Positions 6,878 through 14,876 of a stretch of 14,928 nucleotides of DNA are shown here, piece after piece. The first letter of the stretch is position 1; each line of letters begins with the position of its first letter. The notes below the pieces were generated by a model, which saw only the letters and a list, made by a program, of their open reading frames with translations, had not been told where the DNA came from and did not search any database. The position numbers and the translations under genes are program-made. The stretch is from JAQIBY01 sp964615585. GTDB taxonomy: Bacteria; Bacteroidota; Bacteroidia; Bacteroidales; ML635J-15. The stretch lies in NCBI GenBank assembly GCA_964615585.1, contig CAZTNS010000075.1, forward strand, positions 1 through 14,928, read 5' to 3'.

Positions 6878-8005
6878 TTAATGATTGTTTTTAGATAAAG
6901 TGACAGTAAATTTGCTTCCTTTATTTTTTTCACTTTCCACATGTATATCTCCATGATACATGTCTGTTATTTTTTTGGCAATGGATAATCCAAGTCCACT
7001 GCCTGAAATATGTTTTGTATTTTCATTCTTAATCCTTACAAATTCTTTAAATAATTTGTGTTTATCGTTTTCAGACATCCCGATTCCTGTATCTTCCACC
7101 ACAATCTTAATGCAATCTTTTTCTTCATTGATATAGCAGTTAACCTTTCCGTTTTCTTTGTTGTATTTTACTGCATTGGATATCAGGTTATTAAAAATCA
7201 TCTCCATGTCTTCCGGGTTGGCAATGAATGAATAATCCTTTTCTGCATGCAACTTTACTTCCACATCTTTTTGGATGGCAAGAGGCCTGACGGAATCTAT
7301 GGCATATGATGCAATTTCATTCAGCAATACATTTTTCACTTCCTTTTCTTTGGTACGTGTTTGAATTTTGGTCAGGTCGAGCAGATCCATGATAAGTGCT
7401 TTCATTCCGTTGGCACGGGCAATCGAGCGGTCAATCACATGATTATAATCTTTTAGTTGTTCTCCGAGCTGTTGGTCTTTCATCATATCAAGGTATCCGA
7501 GAATGGCATTCAACGGAGATTTAAGCTCGTGTGACAGGACAGACATAAATTGAAAGCGGGTCTGCCGCCCTTCCTTTTTAATTTGTTCAGTAATACGGTT
7601 TAAGTATAATTGTTTTGTGATGGTGTTGATAGAGGCACGCAGTTCCTGCGGTGTAAACGGTTTGTGGATAAAATCGGCAGCCCCTTCGTCTGTGGCTTCC
7701 ACGGCTATTTCAAGCGAAGGATATGCTGTAATCATGGCTACTTTGCAATCATAGTCTTTGCTTGAAATTTTGTCTAACACATCAATGCCTTGTATACCGG
7801 GCAATTTATTATCCAGCAAAACAATATCAGGCACTTCTTTTTCCATAAGCGCCAATCCGTCTTCTCCTGTTTGTGCTGTGTTTATGGAAAAGTTGATGTT
7901 CTCATCCATAAAAGGAAACTGCAGGGTGTAGTTTTGTAATGTCCGCTTGATGCCATTGCAGATACCTTGCTCATCATCTATTACCAGTATTTTTATTGTT
8001 TTCAT
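6878..8005 (-). CDS. Receiver-histidine kinase fusion (REC-HisKA-HATPase)
   Basis: A 375-residue soluble protein with an N-terminal receiver domain (about 5-130: phospho-acceptor D65 in VLLDNKLPG, T93, K115 in FIHKPF), then a dimerisation/phosphotransfer helix with H159 in SVLSHELKSPLN, and a C-terminal ATPase domain (N-box NNLISNAVKYN at 272-282, G1 DTGIGM at 305-310, G2 GSGLGL at 335-340). There is no membrane segment and no sensor domain, so its input is probably phosphorylation of its own receiver by another kinase, most simply the hydrogenase-like kinase encoded directly upstream. This order, receiver before kinase, is the reverse of the common hybrid kinases and suits an intermediate in a phosphorelay. 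A 108-base gap separates it from the upstream gene. Confidence 0.9.
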   Translation of the reverse strand: MKTIKILVIDDEQGICNGIKRTLQNYTLQFPFMDENINFSINTAQTGEDGLALMEKEVPDIVLLDNKLPGIQGIDVLDKISSKDYDCKVAMITAYPSLEIAVEATDEGAADFIHKPFTPQELRASINTITKQLYLNRITEQIKKEGRQTRFQFMSVLSHELKSPLNAILGYLDMMKDQQLGEQLKDYNHVIDRSIARANGMKALIMDLLDLTKIQTRTKEKEVKNVLLNEIASYAIDSVRPLAIQKDVEVKLHAEKDYSFIANPEDMEMIFNNLISNAVKYNKENGKVNCYINEEKDCIKIVVEDTGIGMSENDKHKLFKEFVRIKNENTKHISGSGLGLSIAKKITDMYHGDIHVESEKNKGSKFTVTLSKNNH

Positions 8006-8113
8006 TTGTCTGTTATTATATGTTTATTCCACAAAAAACTATAGAGCACGGATTCTTTGTAATCTCAATCCTGACAGGGTTTTGTTCTTAGTCCTCACGC
8101 CTTCTGCCAATCA

Positions 8114-10105
8114 TCAATTTTGAAAGATCCTCGGTATCCTGATCTCAAAGCGGGTACCTGTAGGCCCTTTTTTCGGATCGGCATTAGATGTAACAGTAAT
8201 TTTGCCTTTGTGCATTTTAATGATTCCGTAAATGGTTGGCAATCCCAGTCCCGTTCCTTTACCCGTGTCTTTGGTCGTGAAAAATGGCTCAAAAATCTGG
8301 GTTACAAATTCTTCTTCAATACCTTTTCCATTATCTTCAATGGTGAAATACAAGTTATTTACTTTTTCATAGATTTTGAGTTTAATAACTCCTCCCTCAG
8401 GCATTGCTTCAAATGCATTTTTGGTGAGATTGTTGAAAACCTGTGTCATTTGTTCTTCATCCACCATAATAATGGGGTTGTCCAGTTCCGAATTTAGCTC
8501 AATATTTATATTTTTAGGTATTACCAATGAATTCATACTTCGTTTCACCAGTTCAACTGCATTTACCGCCGTATAATTTACCTGGTCTTTCCGTGAAAAG
8601 CTTAACAGGCCACTTACAATTTTCCGGCATCTGCCCGCCTGTTCTACAATTTGCTCGATGTCTTCCCGCAATTGAGAGTCTTTTGGACAGTCTTCCAACA
8701 GCAGGTTGCTATACATGATGATCACTCCAATTGGGTTGTTCAACTCATGAGCAATGCCGGCTGATAATTGTCCCATTCCTGCAAGCTTCTCTTTTTCTTT
8801 GAGAGTACGTTGCATTGAAGCAAGCTCTTTATTTGATTTTTCCAGTTTTTCATTGTATCTGTGCAGGCGTTCAATTGAATAAGGGAGGCACATTTCATTT
8901 TCTGCAATCCCTTTATAAATGGCTATGGCATGATCCCAGCAGGTGCTATACCCACAAGCGCCGCAGTCGAGATAATCCTCGGGATTTGCTTTTCCCATTT
9001 TGGTCAGTATTTCAATGATCTTTTCGGGTTTAGGAGAGTCCAGTCTCTGGTCCCTGGCTTCATGATGTTCACTAAAATCCAGTTGTGCGTAAGTACGAAC
9101 ATGTTCTTCCCATACTTTTTCGTTAAAGTTTTTTAGCTTTTTAATCACATAGTTTCGAACAGCTTTTCTGCGGGAATAATTTTTCCCGTTTTTGGTTGTG
9201 CCGGGTCCCATAATGCATCCTCCACATGCAAGCAATTCCAGGTGTTGGTTTGCCACATCCCCGGATTCAAATTCTTTGAGTGCTTCCTGGAAGTTGGGCT
9301 TGTTTTCAGATACAATCACATTGCCGTCAAACAGGTTGTCGGGCATTTCAATGGCCTGAAGCAACCCTCTGCTGATGGGAAATATGGCACCGCGTCCGGC
9401 AACAGGTGGGTCAAAATCAGTTGGTTTTACGTGTACAGGGTCTATTTGACTGGCTTCAAACATATCTCTTAATTCCCTATAGGTAAGGACTTCATCTACT
9501 TCATCTGATTCAGCTTTTTTAGAGAAGCAGGGGCCGATGAACACTATACGGGTGTTATCTCCATATTTTTTCCTGATGACTCTTGTCATAGCTACCATAG
9601 GAGAAGCGATGCGGGCGATCTGTCCTACCAGCTCGGGATGGTATTTCCCGATATAATTCACAATGGTAGGACAGTCACCTGTAATGATGGGTTCATGCTG
9701 TTTGTCAGCAAAGATCTCTTTATACTTCCTGGCTACCAGGTCTGCTCCAAAACCAACCTCTGTCACATAATCAAAACCTAATTCCCTCATCATCCCTACG
9801 AATGTTTTATAATCGTTGAATTCTGAAAATTCAGCGGGGAAGCTGGGTGCTACAGTGGCGGCTACTTTATCACTCGAACGAAGCATTTCGGTTACAGCAT
9901 CAACCGTGTTTAAAAAAACCTTTGCTTCCTGGCTGCAAACATTCACACAATTTCCACATCCTATGCAACGTTCGTTCATCACTTCTGCCTGCCCATTCAC
10001 AATCCGGATCGCTTTACATGGACATTCCCTTACACAGGTATAGCATACCCTGCAACGGCCTTTTACCGTGAATACCAATTGCCGGTTTTTTATCTTATTG
10101 TCCAT
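8114..10105 (-). CDS. [FeFe]-hydrogenase-like sensory histidine kinase
   Basis: A 663-residue soluble protein that joins an H-cluster-type domain to a histidine kinase. In order: a two-cluster ferredoxin (C18/C21/C24/C28 and C47/C50/C53/C57); a [FeFe]-hydrogenase large-subunit domain (about 80-330); a four-Cys FeS module (C381, C384, C389, C406); a coiled-coil linker (about 410-442); phosphotransfer H453 in GIAHELNNP; and an ATPase domain (N559 in NNLTKNAFEA, DNGKGI at 591-596, GTGLGL at 617-622). The three H-cluster signatures are altered: L1 is TGDCP (142-146) in place of TSCCP, so the proton-relay Cys is Asp; L2 is GPCFSKK (191-197); L3 is LLACGGCIMGPG (291-302), CX2C rather than CX3C. The cysteines for a [4Fe-4S] cluster remain, but H2 turnover is doubtful. 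This fits the sensory hydrogenase groups, which read H2 or redox state. It sits 24 bases after a receiver gene and in the same run as hydCBA. Confidence 0.9.
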   Translation of the reverse strand: MDNKIKNRQLVFTVKGRCRVCYTCVRECPCKAIRIVNGQAEVMNERCIGCGNCVNVCSQEAKVFLNTVDAVTEMLRSSDKVAATVAPSFPAEFSEFNDYKTFVGMMRELGFDYVTEVGFGADLVARKYKEIFADKQHEPIITGDCPTIVNYIGKYHPELVGQIARIASPMVAMTRVIRKKYGDNTRIVFIGPCFSKKAESDEVDEVLTYRELRDMFEASQIDPVHVKPTDFDPPVAGRGAIFPISRGLLQAIEMPDNLFDGNVIVSENKPNFQEALKEFESGDVANQHLELLACGGCIMGPGTTKNGKNYSRRKAVRNYVIKKLKNFNEKVWEEHVRTYAQLDFSEHHEARDQRLDSPKPEKIIEILTKMGKANPEDYLDCGACGYSTCWDHAIAIYKGIAENEMCLPYSIERLHRYNEKLEKSNKELASMQRTLKEKEKLAGMGQLSAGIAHELNNPIGVIIMYSNLLLEDCPKDSQLREDIEQIVEQAGRCRKIVSGLLSFSRKDQVNYTAVNAVELVKRSMNSLVIPKNINIELNSELDNPIIMVDEEQMTQVFNNLTKNAFEAMPEGGVIKLKIYEKVNNLYFTIEDNGKGIEEEFVTQIFEPFFTTKDTGKGTGLGLPTIYGIIKMHKGKITVTSNADPKKGPTGTRFEIRIPRIFQN

Positions 10106-10129
10106 GTTTTTTTAATGTTTTCGTTTATT

Positions 10130-10525
10130 TTATAATTTTAGTAAAGATTTAATCTCTCGTTCCAGCTGGTCGGGGCGTATATCTTTGTCAAGATAGCGGT
10201 CTGCTTTGATCCATCTTTTTTCCGCTTCGGATGTTAGCCCGAAGTTTCTTCCGGTTTGTGATTTCACGGCTGTTGCCAGGATCACCGGAACATCCGGGTA
10301 TTTCTTTTTGATCCGGTAGCTTAAGATGAAACCGCTGTCTTCATTTTCCATCATCAGGTCAAAGATAGCCAGGTCGGGTTTAATGTTCTCAAGGAGCTTT
10401 TCAGCTTCTTTCTGGCTGCTTGCAGTAACAGTATTAAATCCCATGTTTTCTACCTTTAGCTTTGTCTGATAGAGAAAATCCTGGTCATCATCCGCTAATA
10501 ATATGGTTATATTGATTGCATCCAT
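10130..10525 (-). CDS. Single-domain response-regulator receiver protein
   Basis: A 131-residue CheY-like receiver with no output domain. The acidic pocket is ADDDQDF (11-17), the phospho-acceptor D56 in AIFDLMME, the switch residue T85 in ILATAV, and the conserved Lys K114 in YLDKD. The open frame extends upstream to 10639, but that extension overlaps the end of hydA and has no receiver-like sequence. The ATG at 10525 starts directly at MDAINITILLADDD, leaves 22 bases after the hydA stop, and gives the usual receiver length. It lies immediately before the hydrogenase-like kinase gene and is its most likely partner. Confidence 0.87.
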   Translation of the reverse strand: MDAINITILLADDDQDFLYQTKLKVENMGFNTVTASSQKEAEKLLENIKPDLAIFDLMMENEDSGFILSYRIKKKYPDVPVILATAVKSQTGRNFGLTSEAEKRWIKADRYLDKDIRPDQLEREIKSLLKL

Positions 10526-10547
10526 AATTGTAATGTTTATAGTATGA

Positions 10548-12281
10548 TTAAATGAGTACCTCTTTGTTCCGTTTTCTGTAAGTTGTATGAAGCAAATTAT
10601 GGCTTCTCTTTCCCAATGGGGTGCCAAGGAATTTTTCATAAAGTTCTTTGACCTCGGGATTGCTGTGAGACGTATTCAATGCTTCATTTTTGTCAAGGTC
10701 ATACAAGCACTTGATCCTGGCTTTCAGTGTCTCCTTGTCGGTAGAAAGAGGTTGTCCGCCGCCGTTTATGCATCCGCCCGGGCAGGCCATCACCTCGATA
10801 AAATGAATGTCATTTTTCCCGGCTTTAATCTCTTCCAGTAGTTTCTCAGCATTCTTAAGCCCGCTTACCACGGCTACACCCAGTTCAATACCATTGATAT
10901 TGACGGTGGCTTCTTTTCTGCCTTTTAATCCTCTTACATCTTTGAATGCGAGGTCTTCTTTATCTTTTCCTGTTATGCTGTAATATGCGGTCCGTAAAGC
11001 AGCTTCCATTACACCGCCAGATGCGCCGAATATTTTACCGGCTGTACTTCTCATTCCCAGGGGTGAATCTGCTGATTCGGGAGCAAGACTTTGAATATCT
11101 ATGTTATAGAGTTTTATCAACGCGGCCAATTCACGAGTGGTCAGCACCGCATCTACATCAGCAACACCTTTGCTAATCATTTCCTGCCGGTTTGCTTCAA
11201 ACTTTTTAGCAGTACATGGCATGATAGACACGTGGAACATTTTTTCCTTTGGGATTCCTGCTGCTTCTGTAAAATAATTTTTTACAATGGCTCCAAGCAT
11301 TTGCTGTGGCGATTTGCAGGAAGAGATATGTTCAATCATGTCAGGATAAAATTCCTCTACATATTTAATCCATGCAGGGCAGCAGCTTGTAAATAAAGGC
11401 AATGTACCTCCATTATTAATCCTGTCGAGTAATTCATTGGCTTCTTCCATAATGGTTAGATCGGCAGAGAATGAAGTATCAAACACATGGTTGAATCCCA
11501 TTCTTCTGAATGCTGCATGCATAATGCCTGCTACATCTTTTCCCGGTTTGATGTTAAATTCTTCGCCTAATGTTACCGAAACAGCCGGGGCATGTTGTAC
11601 TACCACGGTAACCTCCGGATCGTGCAATGCATCTTTAACCCGTTCAATGTCGCTTTTAGGGATGAGTGCCCCGGTAGGGCATACCTGGATACACTGTCCG
11701 CAGTTTACGCAACTGGATATATTCATTCCCTTGTTATAAGCAGTACCAATAAATGTATTGCTTCCCCTGTTGATGAAATCTATGGCCGATACGGCTTCGA
11801 TCTCTTCGCATACCCGTACACAACGACCGCATAAGATACATTTGTCAGGGTCTCTTACAATACTGGTACTGGCCTGATCAACATGAGAATCCTTTTTAGC
11901 CTGTGGCATAAGCCGCCGTTCGGTAATATTCAGTTGTTCTGCCAAACCTTGTAATTCACAGTTTCTGTTTCGTTCACAGTAAAGGCAATCATCAGGATGG
12001 TTGGCCAGCAGTAATTCTACAATGGTTTTCCGGGCTTCCACAACTTTATAAGAATGTGTGTATACCTTCATCCCATCACTTACAGGATAAGAACAGGATG
12101 TAATCAGGTTATGGAATCCTTCTACTTCCACAACACACATTCTACATGCTCCTGAAGGGGGTAAACCGTCAATATGGCACAGTGTTGGGATATTGATTCC
12201 CATTTTTCGTGCTACTTCAAGGATGGTTTCTCCTTTTTTGGCATTTACCCGTGTGTTATTAATTTCTAATTGTATTGCCAT
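10548..12281 (-). CDS. hydA: [FeFe]-hydrogenase catalytic subunit HydA (Hnd D-type)
   Basis: A 577-residue catalytic subunit that reversibly oxidises H2 at the H-cluster. N-terminal [2Fe-2S] domain (C35, C46, C49, C63); a His-ligated [4Fe-4S] motif (H95, C99, C102, C108); two [4Fe-4S] ferredoxin clusters (C148/151/154/158 and C191/194/197/201); then the H-domain with all three signatures intact: L1 TSCCPAW (298-304), L2 MPCTAKK (354-360) and L3 EVMACPGGCINGGGQP (496-511). The small-subunit-like tail (about 520-577, FLGTPLGKRSHNLLHT) is fused at the C-terminus. No extra C-terminal [2Fe-2S] domain is present. With NuoE- and NuoF-like partners upstream, this matches trimeric group A enzymes (HydABC, HndABCD type) that couple H2 to both NAD(H) and ferredoxin; bifurcation is inferred from the subunit set. 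It follows hydB after 18 bases. Confidence 0.96.
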   Translation of the reverse strand: MAIQLEINNTRVNAKKGETILEVARKMGINIPTLCHIDGLPPSGACRMCVVEVEGFHNLITSCSYPVSDGMKVYTHSYKVVEARKTIVELLLANHPDDCLYCERNRNCELQGLAEQLNITERRLMPQAKKDSHVDQASTSIVRDPDKCILCGRCVRVCEEIEAVSAIDFINRGSNTFIGTAYNKGMNISSCVNCGQCIQVCPTGALIPKSDIERVKDALHDPEVTVVVQHAPAVSVTLGEEFNIKPGKDVAGIMHAAFRRMGFNHVFDTSFSADLTIMEEANELLDRINNGGTLPLFTSCCPAWIKYVEEFYPDMIEHISSCKSPQQMLGAIVKNYFTEAAGIPKEKMFHVSIMPCTAKKFEANRQEMISKGVADVDAVLTTRELAALIKLYNIDIQSLAPESADSPLGMRSTAGKIFGASGGVMEAALRTAYYSITGKDKEDLAFKDVRGLKGRKEATVNINGIELGVAVVSGLKNAEKLLEEIKAGKNDIHFIEVMACPGGCINGGGQPLSTDKETLKARIKCLYDLDKNEALNTSHSNPEVKELYEKFLGTPLGKRSHNLLHTTYRKRNKEVLI

Positions 12282-12299
12282 GATATATATATTTATATT

Positions 12300-14225
12300 T
12301 TATTCAACCATAATAGCATCAAACTTACATACATTTTTACATGTGCCGCAAGCAATGCATTTTTCATCAACAATAAAATGCGGAACCTTTTTAGAGCCAA
12401 TGATGGCGTCTGTCGGGCATTTTCTGGCACATAATCCACAACCGGTGCATTTATCCACGTCTATTTTAAATGTTTTCATATCCTGGCACACTTTTGCCGG
12501 ACATTCCCTGTCAAATACGTGTTGTTCGTATTCGTCCCTGAACCAGGTTAAGGTGCTTATAACCGGGTTGGGAGCTGTTTGCCCGAGTCCGCATAATGAA
12601 GTCTCCTGGATCACCGGGGCCAGTTTTTCGAGCATGATTACCCCTTTGAACCTGTCTAATGCCTCGTTTTTACCTCTTGGTTTTGATGTAAGGCTTTCGA
12701 GAATTTCCAGCATTTTGCGTGTACCCTCTCTGCAGGGGATGCACTTACCACAGCTTTCGCGCTGGATAAAATCCATGAAGAATTTGGCCACATCCACCAT
12801 GCATGTTTCTTCGTCCATTACCACAAAGCCGCCTGAACCCATCATGGCGCCAACCGTCTTAAGTGATTCATAATCAACCGGAATGCCGAGGTTTTTTTCA
12901 ACAATACATCCGCCGGACGGGCCGCCGATTTGAACGGATTTGAATTTTTTATTGTTTGGTATGCCGCCGCCTATGGTATAAACAATATCCTGAACAGATG
13001 TACCCATGGGAACCTCTACCAACCCGGTATACTTTATTTTTCCGGATAAGGCAAAAACTTTTGTTCCTTTTGAATATTCTGTTCCCACAGCACTAAATGC
13101 ATTCGCACCATTTTGAATGATGTAGGGTACATTCGCCAGTGTTTCTACATTATTAATAACAGTCGGTTTCCCGAATAAACCTTCTACGGCAGGGTAGGGG
13201 GGGCGAGGGCGTGGCATGCCCCGTTTTCCCTCGATGCTATGGATAAGGGCGGTTTCTTCACCACATACAAAGGCACCGGCTCCTTTTTTAATGATAATGT
13301 CGAGATTGAATCCGCTGTGGTGTATGTCCTCACCCAGTAAATGATAGTCTTTGGCGTCTTGTATTGCTTTTTTTAACCGTGCAATGGCATGAGGATACTC
13401 GGCCCTGATATATACATATGCTTTAGAAGCGCCGATAGCGTAAGCTGCAATGGCCAATCCTTCTACCAATTTATGCGGGTCGCCTTCAATCACGGCTCTG
13501 TCCATAAAAGCACCCGGGTCGCCTTCATCGGCATTGCATATCAAATATTTTTGTTCGCTGGATGCATCAAGGGCAAACCGCCATTTTTTGCCGGCGGGAA
13601 AACCTCCGCCGCCTCGTCCTCGCAGTCCGCTTTCAGTGACCATGTCAATAATCTCAGCAGGAGTTTTATTCCCGAGCATGGTTAAATATGCTTTATATCC
13701 ACCCCTGGCAATGTATTCATCTATGCTCTTGGGGTCCATCAGCCCGCAATTATTCAGGACCCATCGTAATTGTTTTTTGAAAAACGGGTGGTCTTTAAAT
13801 AAAGGTACCTGATCCCATGGTTTATTTTTGCTATCGGCAAACTGGAACAGCACATGATCTTTATTTATCGTGTCATTCCATATATCATCAAGAATGGTTG
13901 TAACATTGTCGTGCTTTACGTTTCCAAAAGAAACCCGTGCTTTACCCGGGAGCTGAATGTCAACAATAGGCTCCATAGCACAGAAACCAATGCATCCGAC
14001 TTCTACAATCTCTGCATCAATATTTTTGTTTTTAATATAATGATTGATCTCTTCCATGGTTTCATATGCACCAGCGCCCAGCCCGCATGTACCCGAGCCA
14101 ATATAGATCACCGGTTTATTTACCGTTTCGCGCCTGAGCAAAGCGGTTTTCTCCTGGTTTTCTTGTGTCAGGAGATGATGTTCATCCTTTATATTGTTAT
14201 TTTTTAAAGTTTTTGTTTCAGCCAT
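12300..14225 (-). CDS. hydB: NuoF-like NADH/FMN subunit HydB of the [FeFe]-hydrogenase
   Basis: A 641-residue flavoprotein subunit that carries FMN, binds NAD(H) and passes electrons to HydA. The N-terminal thioredoxin-like [2Fe-2S] domain shows C47, C78 and C82; a fourth Cys is not obvious. The FMN/NADH fold follows with GLRGRGGGGFPAGKKW (200-215), NADEGDPGAF (231-240) and GAGAFVCGEETAL (315-327). The [4Fe-4S] motif is ESCGKCIPCREGT (C492, C495, C498, with C545). The C-terminus adds a two-cluster ferredoxin (C593/596/599/603 and C623/626/629/633), as in HydB of bifurcating hydrogenases and unlike NuoF of complex I. The start overlaps the end of hydC by 8 bases and has an AAGGAGG site inside hydC, which points to translational coupling. 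Confidence 0.96.
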   Translation of the reverse strand: MAETKTLKNNNIKDEHHLLTQENQEKTALLRRETVNKPVIYIGSGTCGLGAGAYETMEEINHYIKNKNIDAEIVEVGCIGFCAMEPIVDIQLPGKARVSFGNVKHDNVTTILDDIWNDTINKDHVLFQFADSKNKPWDQVPLFKDHPFFKKQLRWVLNNCGLMDPKSIDEYIARGGYKAYLTMLGNKTPAEIIDMVTESGLRGRGGGGFPAGKKWRFALDASSEQKYLICNADEGDPGAFMDRAVIEGDPHKLVEGLAIAAYAIGASKAYVYIRAEYPHAIARLKKAIQDAKDYHLLGEDIHHSGFNLDIIIKKGAGAFVCGEETALIHSIEGKRGMPRPRPPYPAVEGLFGKPTVINNVETLANVPYIIQNGANAFSAVGTEYSKGTKVFALSGKIKYTGLVEVPMGTSVQDIVYTIGGGIPNNKKFKSVQIGGPSGGCIVEKNLGIPVDYESLKTVGAMMGSGGFVVMDEETCMVDVAKFFMDFIQRESCGKCIPCREGTRKMLEILESLTSKPRGKNEALDRFKGVIMLEKLAPVIQETSLCGLGQTAPNPVISTLTWFRDEYEQHVFDRECPAKVCQDMKTFKIDVDKCTGCGLCARKCPTDAIIGSKKVPHFIVDEKCIACGTCKNVCKFDAIMVE

Positions 14226-14691
14226 TTTCTTGTTCCTCCTTACTTCGATAGTTATCTATAATGTCTTTTACATTATCTTTAGAGACTTTTGCATGAAATT
14301 TCTCATTGACAGCAATTACGGGTGCCAGTCCGCATGCTCCGATACAAGCTACTACTTCCAGGCTAAAGAGGCCGTCTTTGGTTGTTTGGTCAGCTTTTAT
14401 TTTCAGTACTTTTTTTAGCTCTTCGAGTACTTCTGACGAACCTGATACGTGGCAGGCTGTGCCCCTGCATACCTGGATGTGATATTTTCCTTTGGGTTCA
14501 AAGCGGAACTGGTTATAAAAGGTTGCCACCCCAAATATTTTACTCGTGGGCAAGTGCAGGTGTGTTGCCACTTCTGCGATTGATTCTTCCGACAGAAACC
14601 CATAAGCATCCTGGATATCTTGCAGGATGGGGATTAGTTTATCTCTTCCCTGCCCAGGATAGCGAGCTAATATTTTTTTTGTTTTGTCCAT
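14218..14691 (-). CDS. hydC: NuoE-like [2Fe-2S] subunit HydC of the [FeFe]-hydrogenase
   Basis: A 157-residue thioredoxin-like ferredoxin subunit, the usual size of NuoE/HndA proteins. The [2Fe-2S] ligands are C75 and C80 in CRGTACHVSGS, and C116 and C120 in ACIGACGLAP. The N-terminal helical part contains GFLSEESI and LPTSKIFGVATFYNQF, both typical of the family. It is the first gene of the operon. Its ATG lies directly downstream of the promoter with the paired TTGTGAA-N4-TTCACAA operators. Stop and hydB start overlap by 8 bases. Confidence 0.96.
   Translation of the reverse strand: MDKTKKILARYPGQGRDKLIPILQDIQDAYGFLSEESIAEVATHLHLPTSKIFGVATFYNQFRFEPKGKYHIQVCRGTACHVSGSSEVLEELKKVLKIKADQTTKDGLFSLEVVACIGACGLAPVIAVNEKFHAKVSKDNVKDIIDNYRSKEEQENG
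14235..14241 (-). promoter_or_regulatory. Shine-Dalgarno sequence of hydB inside hydC
   Basis: The minus strand reads AAGGAGG nine bases before the hydB ATG and within the last codons of hydC. It confirms the hydB start at 14225 and suits coupled translation of two subunits needed in equal amounts. Confidence 0.7.
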
Positions 14692-14721
14692 ATATATTGT
14701 TTTATTGTTAAACGAATAACA

Positions 14722-14739
14722 CTGTGAAATGTTTCACAA
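14722..14739. promoter_or_regulatory. Rex-like operator 1 (proximal) of the hyd operon
   Basis: The sequence CTGTGAAATGTTTCACAA matches the palindrome TTGTGAA-N4-TTCACAA with one mismatch at the first base. This is the known target pattern of Rex, the NADH/NAD+-sensing repressor; the inner TGTGA-N6-TCACA also fits the CRP pattern. It overlaps the candidate -7 box and the expected transcription start, so a protein bound here should block initiation. That favours a repressor such as Rex. Confidence 0.8.
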
Positions 14740-14744
14740 ATATA
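14737..14744 (-). promoter_or_regulatory. Candidate -7 promoter element of the hyd operon
   Basis: The minus strand reads TATATTTG, a full match to the Bacteroidota -7 consensus TAnnTTTG, 46 bases before the hydC ATG. A matching -33 TTTG/TTG is not seen at the expected distance. The box shares three bases with proximal operator 1. Confidence 0.6.
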
Positions 14745-14772
14745 AAGCAAAATTTAATATGTCCATATTTTT

Positions 14773-14790
14773 TTGTGAAAAAATTCACAA
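14773..14790. promoter_or_regulatory. Rex-like operator 2 (distal) of the hyd operon
   Basis: The sequence TTGTGAAAAAATTCACAA fits TTGTGAA-N4-TTCACAA at every fixed position. Its centre is 51 bp from that of operator 1, close to five helical turns, so two dimers would bind on nearly the same DNA face. It lies upstream of the -7 box. Confidence 0.82.
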
Positions 14791-14833
14791 TTTTTTGGGC
14801 TTGTTTTGTAAGTGGTTTTCATTCAGGGGGATA

Positions 14834-14857
14834 AACTTGAAGAATGAAGGTCAAGTT
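14834..14857. repeat. Small inverted repeat upstream of the operators
   Basis: AACTTGA (14834-14840) and TCAAGTT (14851-14857) are exact inverted copies around a 10-base spacer. There is no T-run. It lies between the right terminal repeat and the hyd promoter and could be an operator or a chance match. Confidence 0.3.
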
Positions 14858-14876
14858 GAGATAAGGTTTGTGAGTT

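Noticed and set aside
8006..8113. Possible small gene or promoter in the gap between the two kinases
   Set aside because: The minus-strand frame reaching 8095 is an out-of-frame shadow of the kinase C-terminus; I see no promoter box and only a tiny CCTG/CAGG hairpin.
10526..10639. Upstream extension of the single receiver gene
   Set aside because: It would overlap the end of hydA by 92 bases and adds 38 residues unlike any receiver; the ATG at 10525 begins exactly at the domain.
12193..12873. 226-residue open frame on the plus strand
   Set aside because: It lies antisense across the hydA start and hydB 3' end, both certain genes, and its Ser/Thr-rich translation shows no domain.
14722..14790. 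FNR-type operator reading of the two palindromes
   Set aside because: FNR sites need TTGAT-N4-ATCAA; both palindromes have TGTGAA/TTCACA cores, which fit Rex or CRP instead.
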